Shown one piece after another: positions 1 through 5,132 of a stretch of 5,132 nt of DNA. Positions within the stretch are counted from its first letter, which is position 1; every line of letters starts with the position of its first letter. A program made the translations under genes and the position numbers. This DNA comes from Oscillospiraceae bacterium (GTDB lineage: Bacteria; Bacillota; Clostridia; Saccharofermentanales; Saccharofermentanaceae): positions 1 to 5,132 of the forward strand of contig CADCQX010000463.1 in the NCBI GenBank assembly GCA_902803695.1, given 5' to 3'. The notes below the pieces were generated by a model. It saw nothing but the letters and a program-made list of their open reading frames with translations, searched no databases and had not been told where the DNA came from.

Positions 1-983
1 GCTGCTGCATCGTTGATGTAACCGATCCTTCTAATCCTGTGGTCAAGGACTATAACACCACCGACACGGCAAAGATATATTTCCAAAAGCTCAACGAAGA
101 GTACAGCAAGGGAATGATCGATCCTGATTTCGAGGATATGACATATGACGAATATATCTCGAAGCTCTCGACCGGCTGCGTCCTCGGAATGTGCGACCAG
201 TACTGGGATTTTGCATATAACCTGATGACCGCATATTCGAAAGATCTGATCGACCTCGGATGCGATTATGTTCCTCTCGGTCTTACCATCGAACCCGGTA
301 TGGCCAACCAGTGGCATTCTTTCGGCGATGAACTCAACATTTCTTCGGGAATCGCAGTCACAACCAGCTGTCCGGATCCGGACGCTGCTTTCTATTTCCT
401 GAACCGCATCCTGGATCAGGACATCCACGACCTCAGATTCTGGGGTATCGAAGGTGAGGATTATCTCGTTGATGAGAACGGATTGTATTACAGAACTTCC
501 GATATGAGAACTCTGTGGTCTGATTACTCCTATAAGGCAGATCATATCTGCAGCTACAGTTACATGCCTCAGTGGCTCGGCATCAGTAGAGACGGCAAGA
601 ATGCGATGCAGCCGTCCGAGCAGACCAGCGAGTTCTATGCGACTTTGTCAGAACCTATGGTCGAGTGCTTCGAGGCCTACGGTGCCACAACTTATGCGGA
701 GATGATGGGCTCCGAACCATGCGAGCTCTATCCGTGGTATCCGATGTGGTCCTGGTCCAACAACCTGAGCTCATACGATGAAGGCGGCGGAGCCTATCAG
801 AATATGGCTGAGACAAAGCACAAGTACCTTCCGGCTCTCGTCAAGAGCAAGAATTTCGAATCCACCTGGGATGAGTACATGACCGAATATGAGAAGTGCA
901 ATCCTGAGGAATTCTTTGACTTAGCTCAGCAGGAAGTTGACAACCGCCTTGCTCAGGCCCGCGCCAACGGCTATCAGGGCTGA
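1..983 (+). CDS. ABC transporter extracellular solute-binding protein, family 1 (5'-truncated by window edge)
   Basis: The reading frame is open from base 3 with no stop, so the gene begins outside the window; an internal GTG at 39 is not a credible start. The visible 326 residues are the C-terminal part of a periplasmic-binding-fold lipoprotein that captures a substrate, most likely an oligosaccharide, at the cell surface and passes it to an ABC permease. Visible family traits: the run AKIYFQKLNEEYSKGMIDP followed by a K-L-S-x-G-x-V-x-G-M-x-x-Q-x-W-D-F block, typical of LplA/YtcQ-like binding proteins; the FWGIEGEDY segment before a Y-x-V-D-E-N-G-like strand; many Trp and Tyr (for example PWYPMWSWSNN) as in sugar-binding clefts; and a C-terminal helix ending in QQEVDNRLAQARANGYQG. 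The signal peptide and lipobox would lie upstream. It is followed directly by a terminator, so it is the last gene of its operon. Codon choice (ATC, CTC, TCC) is more GC-rich than in the genes to the right. Family assignment is firm; the substrate is unknown. Confidence 0.9.
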   Translation, partial: CCIVDVTDPSNPVVKDYNTTDTAKIYFQKLNEEYSKGMIDPDFEDMTYDEYISKLSTGCVLGMCDQYWDFAYNLMTAYSKDLIDLGCDYVPLGLTIEPGMANQWHSFGDELNISSGIAVTTSCPDPDAAFYFLNRILDQDIHDLRFWGIEGEDYLVDENGLYYRTSDMRTLWSDYSYKADHICSYSYMPQWLGISRDGKNAMQPSEQTSEFYATLSEPMVECFEAYGATTYAEMMGSEPCELYPWYPMWSWSNNLSSYDEGGGAYQNMAETKHKYLPALVKSKNFESTWDEYMTEYEKCNPEEFFDLAQQEVDNRLAQARANGYQG

Positions 984-999
984 TCCTAACATCAGACAT

Positions 1000-1143
1000 A
1001 AAACAAGGCTTCCGTCTGTGACGGGAGCCTTTTTGTCGCCTAAAAATATAAATTCCCGCAAGTGGTTAGGGGGACCTGCGGGATCTTATATGTCAACTTC
1101 TGTACAAACTCATCTTTGCCTTTTACGGCTACAGGAGTTAACC
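1000..1143 (-). ncRNA. Putative structured small RNA, about 144 nt, no family recognised
   Basis: Three independent signals align on the minus strand. A consensus promoter (1180-1150) predicts a start near 1143. The RNA then enters a stem at once: 1095-1104 pairs with 1130-1139 (10 bp, one wobble), extended by 1092-1093 with 1141-1142 across one mismatch. Inside it, GCC/GGC (1127-1129 with 1118-1120) and AAA/UUU (1115-1117 with 1106-1108) could form small branches. A second hairpin abuts it exactly: 1046-1051 pairs with 1086-1091, then a 2x2 internal loop, then 1054-1060 with 1077-1083, then 1064-1066 with 1074-1076 after a 3-nt bulge, exposing the loop CCCCCUA. The third hairpin is the shared terminator, ending near 1000 in GUUUU, 17 bases short of the neighbouring gene. 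I do not recognise a 6S, SRP, tmRNA or riboswitch signature. A short coding role is unlikely: the ATG at 1145-1143 sits at or upstream of the predicted start, and the longest open frame lacks a start codon. Confidence 0.7.
1005..1034 (+). terminator. Rho-independent terminator of the solute-binding-protein gene, probably bidirectional
   Basis: A 12-bp stem (1005-1016 with 1020-1031, one G-T wobble at 1011/1025) closes a 3-nt TGT loop and runs into a T tract (1030-1034). It starts 21 bases after the TGA at 981-983. Read on the minus strand, the same stem is followed by GTTTT, so it can also end leftward transcription, which fits the minus-strand RNA described here. Confidence 0.92.
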
Positions 1144-1149
1144 ATCTGC

Positions 1150-1180
1150 ATTATAGCACGCCCGCAATGATAATTGTCAA
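1150..1180 (-). promoter_or_regulatory. Consensus sigma-A type promoter for the minus-strand small RNA
   Basis: On the minus strand a perfect TTGACA (1180-1175) and a perfect TATAAT (1155-1150) are 19 bp apart. TGC precedes the -10, giving an extended -10 that would compensate for the slightly long spacer. The DNA upstream of the -35 is rich in A on this strand, like an UP element. The start is predicted near 1143, at the base of the first hairpin. No leftward protein gene lies downstream, so the natural product is a short RNA. Confidence 0.75.
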
Positions 1181-1294
1181 AGGATTTTGTCGAATTTGTA
1201 TCAATCTTTTGTCACATTTTCTTCACAATTCAAAATTGTCCGTTTTTGCACATTATCAGGTTCAAATGCATACGTATCAATCCTTTTCGCCTTT
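1181..1294. promoter_or_regulatory. AT-rich spacer between divergent promoters, with repeats and palindromes
   Basis: This stretch separates the leftward small-RNA promoter from the rightward beta-helix promoter and shows no credible gene. It holds GTATCAA at 1198 and 1274 (each continuing as ATC then a T run), with a third copy at 1326 just past the promoter; an inverted repeat ACAATT-CAA-AATTGT at 1225-1239; and several TTGTC strings. These could be binding sites for a regulator shared by both transcripts. No known operator is recognised. Confidence 0.35.
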
Positions 1295-1323
1295 TCGAAA
1301 ACAAAAGTCAGTTTTGTTACAAT
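1295..1323 (+). promoter_or_regulatory. Candidate promoter for the first beta-helix gene
   Basis: TACAAT at 1318-1323 is a five-of-six -10 match and carries an extended TGT just before it. TCGAAA at 1295-1300 is a four-of-six -35 at 17 bp spacing. The perfect palindrome TTTTCGAAAA (1292-1301) overlaps the -35, and an inverted repeat AACAAAA/TTTTGTT (1300-1306 with 1312-1318) fills the spacer, both plausible repressor sites. The predicted start near 1330 leaves a leader of about 100 nt. A rival -10 (TATAAA at 1359-1364) lacks a good -35. Confidence 0.45.
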
Positions 1324-1415
1324 GTGTATCAAATGTGAAATGTGTGTTAAAAAGGAGGTATAAAATATTTTATTAATATAACGAATATGGTATATTTGAG
1401 CAGTAAATAGATTTT

Positions 1416-1425
1416 GAGGGAGGGG
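1416..1425 (+). promoter_or_regulatory. Ribosome-binding site deciding the start of the first beta-helix gene
   Basis: GAGGGAGGGG lies with its GGAGG core (1419-1423) 8 nt before ATG 1432. This fixes the start at 1432. The in-frame TTG at 1414 overlaps the site itself and has no site of its own. Confidence 0.9.
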
Positions 1426-1431
1426 TTACAC

Positions 1432-3732
1432 ATGAAAAAGGGTTTGAAAACTAAAATTTCCTCACTTTTAACAGCAATCGTAATGAGCGGATCTTTTGTA
1501 TTCGCACCTGTAGGTTTGGGCGGACTTGATGTTAAGCCGTTGTTCTCATTGAGAGATCCGGGAACAGCTCAGGAACTTTCTTACGACACAGAGACGAGCA
1601 AATACTATATCGGTGGTGAAGAAGCAGAAGGTTTTCCAACGTCAGGTGATTATATCCTAACGAGTGATGTGCCGATAAAGAGTATATTCACAGTTTCGGC
1701 ACCTATGTCCATAGATTTGGGCGGATACGATCTTTTGGATAACGCAACAGGGTCAAAGAATACCCTCATTACTGTAGACAGCACGACATTTACTTTGTCA
1801 GATTCTACATTTGACTTGAGTGCCGGCACAGGAGGAAGTTTGAAGGGTACCGCTAGTGATCGTAGAGCATTTGAGATAGTAGGAACAGGAACACTTAACA
1901 TAACTAGTGGTTATGTTGATGGCTTTAAAACAAGCCAAAACGGTGGAGCTGTTTTCTCAAATTCAGACAAAGCGACATTAAATTTTTCTGGTGGAGTTAT
2001 CCGTAATTGTAAATCTTCTCATAGTAGTGGCGGTGGTGGAATCTTTTTCCATGAGGGAACATGTAATATGAGTGGGTATGCCTGTGTTACAGCTTGTGAG
2101 ACAACTTGTACTGGAGCTGAGAAGAGTGGTAACGGTGCAGGTGTAAGTATTGCAACTCATTCTCATTGCTATATTTCAGGGCATGTTTCCATAACTAACT
2201 GCAAAGCTACTGGGTATCACGGAGCCGGTATAGATTTTTGGGGATCTAATTACTCATGTACACTAACTATTTCAGGTAGCCCAACGATTACAGGCAATAT
2301 GTGTGGTCGTGGATATGAGTGCAATCTTTATTGTGGTAAATCAATTAATGTTGGAGATTTGGAACTTACAAGAGAAAACGGTGAAGTTGTTCCTCAGGTT
2401 GGTATCACAATTCAGCAATTTCCTATATTTACTAGCGGAGCCAGTGCAAATAATGATGAAGATATTGAAGACTTGGCAAAGTTTTTCTATGCTGATAGAA
2501 AATCGGCTCCGACAAGTATAGTTCCTAATGCTAGTATTTACGATATTGAGCCTGCAGATAACACTGAGCTTAAGCAGACTCCTACTATAAAAGTTAACAT
2601 GTATGTTCCTTCCATTTCAGGTGAGGATGGATATAAGCTAATTAAGACTTTGGAAGGTGTTCCTATGGGATATATTTCCAATCTGTCTACCTACAACGTT
2701 ACTAACCACACGAATAATGGTTGGAATACGGAGAAGGGAAAGTTTAAATCCAATTTTAATAATCAGACATTGACAGGAAATGAGGATTTCAATCTTTATG
2801 CGGTCGTTTTGCCTAAAGTTAACGGACATTCTCTCAGCTGTTTTGAGGATGGAAGTATAGGCATGAGCATTTATATTTCTTATGACGAAGACCTTGGTAT
2901 TATAGATTCATCAGCTACTGTTAAGATTTCCAATTTAACAGTGAACCCTAATGAATCAGACACGATCGCTGTAGATCCTACAAATATAAAGACTGTTGGA
3001 AATAACAAATATGTTGTTGTTACATATAAGTTTAATCCTTACGATATGACGAGGAATATATCTGAGACAGTAACCTACTCGAACGGATACTCACAGAATA
3101 CGAGTGGACAACCGAACGTCGTTGCGGGCGGAATATTAAATGGAAAAGGATACGGAAATGATCAGAAGAGTGCAGCAGCTAAACAACTTGCTTCTTCAAT
3201 GTTAGTATTTGGATCCAGACTTCAGACTCAACTCGGATATTATATGAATTCTAGCAATGAACTTGCTGAAGATGCTTATACGAGTAAGATAATGTATCAT
3301 GATCCAATCTCATCTGTGCCAAACGTTCCTGAGAAGTCGGTAGTTGATGACACATCTAATGCACTTACGTTCTACGGTTCAAGTGTTGTTTATAACACAA
3401 ACATCGAGATCAAGCAGTACATCAAGCTTAATGGCGAGAGTGCTTCCGACTACACTTATGCTATCGACGGAGAGGGCGACTATGCTTTTGAAACCGATAA
3501 CAGTGGCAAGTATATATTTGCCAGAATAAAGGTTCCTGCATATAGCATGGATAAGTCTTATGAAGTCACAGTTAAGGACGGATCCGGAACCACGGTATTG
3601 ACAATTGATTATTCAATATATAATTATATTGATAGTGTAATCACCAATAAGCAGGGAACTGCAGTGTATGATACGGTACAGTCTTTGTATTGGTACGGTG
3701 TAGATGCAAAAGCATATGCGGGGGTAGCTTAA
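1432..3732 (+). CDS. Secreted right-handed parallel beta-helix surface protein (766 aa)
   Basis: An exported protein of unknown ligand. Residues 1-30 form a signal sequence: a KKGLKTK head, then a hydrophobic stretch ending near FVFAPVG. There is no clean A-x-A site, so cleavage is uncertain. At about residues 70-110 there is a capping module (GDYILTSDV, then a SIDLGGYDLL strand). Five beta-helix coils begin near residues 155, 183, 211, 246 and 278, each starting L/C-N/T/Y-I/F/M-S-G and followed by a turn with Cys or Gly; the last is the ISGSPTITGN closing coil. Eleven of the 12 cysteines fall in this region. From about 465 (GHSLSCFEDGSIG) to 620 and from 644 (ALTFYGSSVV) to 766 lie two C-terminal modules common in Clostridia surface proteins, ending in the helix SLYWYGVDAKAYAGVA. 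No LPxTG, SLH or dockerin is seen, and no catalytic triad is evident. Adhesion or glycan binding is an inference. It resembles the gene at 4084 and is followed by a small peptide gene in the same transcript. Confidence 0.88.
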   Translation: MKKGLKTKISSLLTAIVMSGSFVFAPVGLGGLDVKPLFSLRDPGTAQELSYDTETSKYYIGGEEAEGFPTSGDYILTSDVPIKSIFTVSAPMSIDLGGYDLLDNATGSKNTLITVDSTTFTLSDSTFDLSAGTGGSLKGTASDRRAFEIVGTGTLNITSGYVDGFKTSQNGGAVFSNSDKATLNFSGGVIRNCKSSHSSGGGGIFFHEGTCNMSGYACVTACETTCTGAEKSGNGAGVSIATHSHCYISGHVSITNCKATGYHGAGIDFWGSNYSCTLTISGSPTITGNMCGRGYECNLYCGKSINVGDLELTRENGEVVPQVGITIQQFPIFTSGASANNDEDIEDLAKFFYADRKSAPTSIVPNASIYDIEPADNTELKQTPTIKVNMYVPSISGEDGYKLIKTLEGVPMGYISNLSTYNVTNHTNNGWNTEKGKFKSNFNNQTLTGNEDFNLYAVVLPKVNGHSLSCFEDGSIGMSIYISYDEDLGIIDSSATVKISNLTVNPNESDTIAVDPTNIKTVGNNKYVVVTYKFNPYDMTRNISETVTYSNGYSQNTSGQPNVVAGGILNGKGYGNDQKSAAAKQLASSMLVFGSRLQTQLGYYMNSSNELAEDAYTSKIMYHDPISSVPNVPEKSVVDDTSNALTFYGSSVVYNTNIEIKQYIKLNGESASDYTYAIDGEGDYAFETDNSGKYIFARIKVPAYSMDKSYEVTVKDGSGTTVLTIDYSIYNYIDSVITNKQGTAVYDTVQSLYWYGVDAKAYAGVA

Positions 3733-3738
3733 GAAGAT

Positions 3739-3873
3739 ATGAAAGCGTTTTACGAACCATTAGAGATTGAGATTATTAGATTGTCATCCGGAAGTGCGAT
3801 CGAGACTAGTGATCCGCAGACTACTGAGTATGGTGAAGATCCTGGACCAATCGATATTTGGGGTAATGATTAA
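3739..3873 (+). CDS. Small acidic peptide (44 aa) co-transcribed with the beta-helix protein
   Basis: ATG 3739 to TAA 3873 gives a cysteine-free peptide starting MKAFYEPLEIEIIRL, with a central AIETSDP and a tail ending DPGPIDIWGND. It has ten acidic and two basic residues and no signal peptide or membrane segment. It lies in the same frame as the beta-helix gene, six bases after its stop, and a strong terminator begins 8 bases after its own stop, exactly where a last gene of an operon would end. No good Shine-Dalgarno is present (GAAG is only 2 nt from ATG, GGGGG is 14 nt away), so translation probably depends on coupling to the upstream gene, or on stop-codon readthrough. From memory, Clostridia encode many unnamed peptides of 40-60 residues with a similar M-K-x-Y/F-x-x-P-x-x-E-I start and a T-S turn; some are suspected peptide precursors. 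I cannot verify that here, and no modifying enzyme is in the window. The function is unknown. Confidence 0.6.
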   Translation: MKAFYEPLEIEIIRLSSGSAIETSDPQTTEYGEDPGPIDIWGND

Positions 3874-3881
3874 TGGAATTT

Positions 3882-3916
3882 ACAGCCTTTCGGAATATCC
3901 GGAAGGCTGTTCTTTT
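3882..3916 (+). terminator. Rho-independent terminator of the beta-helix/peptide transcript
   Basis: A 13-bp stem (3882-3894 with 3898-3910, one T-G wobble at 3890/3902) with an ATA loop is followed by TTCTTTT. It begins 8 bases after the peptide stop codon. The opposite strand has no good T tract, so it should act rightward only. Confidence 0.92.
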
Positions 3917-3995
3917 GAAGGAATATACGTTCTTTCAGTTTAGAATAATGATTGCATTCCGCGGACTATTGTCGAATTCTGGACGCGAGAACATG

Positions 3996-4011
3996 TTGAT
4001 TATCAAATCAA
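3996..4011. promoter_or_regulatory. Inverted repeat just upstream of the second beta-helix promoter
   Basis: TTGATT (3996-4001) and AATCAA (4006-4011) are perfect inverted arms around ATCA. They end 6 bases before the predicted -35. The position suits an activator or repressor site, but the element is short and AT-rich and may be chance. Confidence 0.25.
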
Positions 4012-4017
4012 TTATCT

Positions 4018-4047
4018 TTGCGATACAGGTGGCGTTCGTGGTAAAAT
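4018..4047 (+). promoter_or_regulatory. Candidate promoter for the second beta-helix gene
   Basis: TTGCGA (4018-4023) is a four-of-six -35. TAAAAT (4042-4047) is a five-of-six -10 at 18 bp spacing, with an extended TGG before it. The predicted start near 4054 gives a leader of about 30 nt. Because a strong terminator ends the previous transcript at 3916, this gene needs its own promoter, which supports the call. Confidence 0.5.
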
Positions 4048-4070
4048 AATTAAACGGAAGATAGGCAGAT

Positions 4071-4075
4071 AGGGG
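4071..4075 (+). promoter_or_regulatory. Ribosome-binding site of the second beta-helix gene
   Basis: AGGGG lies 8 nt before ATG 4084 and selects that start. Like the site at 1416, it is G-rich (UAGGGG with the preceding base) rather than the usual AGGAGG. Confidence 0.8.
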
Positions 4076-4083
4076 TGTTTGCT

Positions 4084-5132
4084 ATGTTTAAGACCAAAAC
4101 GATATCTATTTTACTAGCTGTTTCTTTAATATTCAGCATATTTGTCATATTACCTGCAGGTACCGTTCGGGCTGATGATACGCTCGAGTATAACGGAATC
4201 GTGTTTGAGCCGTTTCCTGACAGATTAAAGGCCGGTGGTAATCTGACTTACGATTCCAGTGTTAATACCACGACGATCGAATCGATAGATTACACTACAT
4301 ATAATTTCTATCTTACGGAATCTCTCGGCCTGGAGAAGGCGATAAATGTTGTTGGTAACTCGAATCATCAAAGTGTTATTCTTAATCTCTGTCTTAATGG
4401 TTATGATATTGCTCCTAAGGCAGGAAAGAGCATAACTTCAGCCATAACCACTGGCTATTATGTTATCGTCAATATCTATGACAACGATACCAACGAAGAT
4501 AGTGGCTGTATCAAAGGAGTTCAGAACAAGAGCAACGATTCAGCTGCGATCAAGGTCGATCCGGAATGCACATTGAATATGTACGGAGGAACGATCTGTG
4601 ATTGTACTTCTACCGGAGAAGCTGGAGCTGTTGACGTTGTTGGAAAAATATCCGGATACATCAAGAGAGGTGTATTCAATATGTATGACGGTGCAGTTAT
4701 TAAGAATTGCACAGCCGTATCCAAAGGTGCCGGAGTAAAAGTAACCAATTATTCCATATTCAATATGTATGGAGGCGAGATCAAGGACTGTACAGTAACC
4801 GGGTCTCATCCTGCAGGCGGAGTATCTCTTGATACCGGATCGACCATGAATATGTACGGGGGCACTATAACCGGAAATTCAGCTAAGTCTGACGGATGTG
4901 GTATCTATGTAAGTGAGAATGCTACATTTAATGTATCAGGATCCCCGCAAATATACGGTAATACTATATCCGAGGGAGTAGAGAACAATGTAAATACCGG
5001 AACAAACAGAATGATCAATGTGGATCAGCTGGATTCCGGAGCAAAGATCGGTGTTACGCCGAACAGCAATAACGGGTATGTTTTCGCGAATGTGTCGGGA
5101 TCTGAGAATATGGATTCTTTCTATTTTGATAA
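4084..5132 (+). CDS. Secreted beta-helix surface protein, paralog of the 1432 gene (3'-truncated by window edge)
   Basis: The frame is open from ATG 4084 to the last base, giving 349 full codons. Residues 1-30 are a classic signal peptide: FKTKT head, hydrophobic core ISILLAVSLIFSIFVIL, and cleavage after V-R-A (30/31) before DDT. A capping module at about residues 75-125 has YNFYLTESL and LNLCLNGYDI, matching the same module of the first protein. Coils then begin at bases 4573, 4675, 4759, 4846 and 4927 (spacing 34, 28, 29 and 27 residues). Four carry L/F/M-N-M-Y-G/D-G followed by I-x-x-C or I-x-x-N, and the fifth is the closing coil NVSGSPQIYGN. The motif is also repeated at DNA level (AATATGTAYGG), so the coils probably grew by duplication. 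The last visible part (GAKIGVT ... SGSENMDSFYFD) aligns with the stretch after the coils of the first protein, so the C-terminal modules are likely to follow outside. Secreted, cell-surface or matrix location is inferred; ligand and enzymatic activity are unknown. Confidence 0.85.
   Translation, partial: MFKTKTISILLAVSLIFSIFVILPAGTVRADDTLEYNGIVFEPFPDRLKAGGNLTYDSSVNTTTIESIDYTTYNFYLTESLGLEKAINVVGNSNHQSVILNLCLNGYDIAPKAGKSITSAITTGYYVIVNIYDNDTNEDSGCIKGVQNKSNDSAAIKVDPECTLNMYGGTICDCTSTGEAGAVDVVGKISGYIKRGVFNMYDGAVIKNCTAVSKGAGVKVTNYSIFNMYGGEIKDCTVTGSHPAGGVSLDTGSTMNMYGGTITGNSAKSDGCGIYVSENATFNVSGSPQIYGNTISEGVENNVNTGTNRMINVDQLDSGAKIGVTPNSNNGYVFANVSGSENMDSFYFD

Noticed and set aside
1000..1143. Possibility that the minus-strand RNA is 6S RNA, SRP RNA or a riboswitch.
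   Set aside because: There is no long end-to-end rod with a central bubble (6S), no SRP GGAAGCAGC-type loop, and no leftward gene downstream for a riboswitch to control.
1043..1145. Minus-strand short frames within the RNA (an 11-codon ATG frame at 1145, and a frame of about 33 codons beginning LTPVAVKGKDEF).
   Set aside because: The ATG sits at or before the predicted transcription start with no binding site, and the longer frame has no start codon. The paired stems with a wobble fit RNA structure better than coding.
937..1170. Plus-strand frame of 77 codons overlapping the end of the solute-binding gene.
   Set aside because: It lies out of frame over a certain gene and passes through its terminator; no ribosome-binding site.
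1062..1376. Open plus-strand frame of 104 codons in the intergenic region.
   Set aside because: It starts with GTG without a ribosome-binding site, crosses the antisense of the structured RNA and both promoters, and the product (rich in Cys, His and Ser) resembles no protein.
3873..4049. A 58-codon plus-strand frame starting ATG 3873, overlapping the peptide stop as TAATG, with GGGG 9 nt upstream.
   Set aside because: The start arrangement looks like coupling, but the frame runs straight through the strong terminator (3882-3916) and its end overlaps the predicted promoter of the next gene. Its composition is basic and hydrophobic without a clear family. Probably a chance open frame; conservation would reopen the case.
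4521..4809. Minus-strand frames of 75 and 89 codons.
   Set aside because: They are shadows of the repeated coils of the second beta-helix gene, with no ribosome-binding sites or promoters of their own.
1..5132. Searched by eye for tRNA, rRNA, CRISPR arrays, insertion-sequence ends and integrase sites.
   Set aside because: No such pattern was seen; the repeats present are protein-coil repeats and short intergenic motifs.

Overview
The window looks like a chromosomal piece of an anaerobic, gut- or rumen-type Firmicute (class Clostridia, near Lachnospiraceae/Oscillospiraceae). The reasons are strong G-rich Shine-Dalgarno sites, moderate to low GC, short hairpin-plus-U-tract terminators, a family 1 sugar-type solute-binding protein, and two secreted parallel beta-helix surface proteins of a kind common in such bacteria. 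This placement is inferred from style, not from a marker gene.

Layout, left to right. (1) Bases 1-983 hold the C-terminal 326 residues of an ABC-transporter extracellular solute-binding protein, closed by a strong hairpin terminator. (2) Bases 984-1431 hold no plus-strand protein gene but are dense with signals. On the minus strand there is a perfect-consensus promoter (TTGACA, 19 bp, extended TGC-TATAAT). It is followed from its predicted start by two abutting structured hairpins and then by the opposite face of the solute-binding-protein terminator. I read this as an unannotated small RNA of about 144 nt. A divergent plus-strand promoter, three GTATCAA repeats and several palindromes lie to its right. 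(3) Bases 1432-3732 encode a complete 766-residue secreted beta-helix surface protein. (4) Bases 3739-3873 encode a 44-residue acidic peptide. It is in the same frame, two codons after the previous stop, and lies just before a strong terminator at 3882-3916. (5) A second promoter at 4018-4047 drives another beta-helix surface protein from 4084, a paralog of the first, which runs off the right edge.

How they may work together: the two beta-helix proteins share order and motifs (signal peptide, a capping module with the L-x-L-x-x-N/G-G-Y element, about five coils, then a GSP-x-I-x-GN closing coil). They look like a tandem surface-protein locus next to, but transcribed separately from, a sugar-uptake operon. 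The peptide is probably co-transcribed with the first beta-helix protein. The minus-strand RNA exposes a CCCCCUA loop complementary to the G-rich ribosome-binding sites of both beta-helix genes, so a regulatory link is possible but unproven. The most notable items are the minus-strand RNA gene and the small peptide gene.
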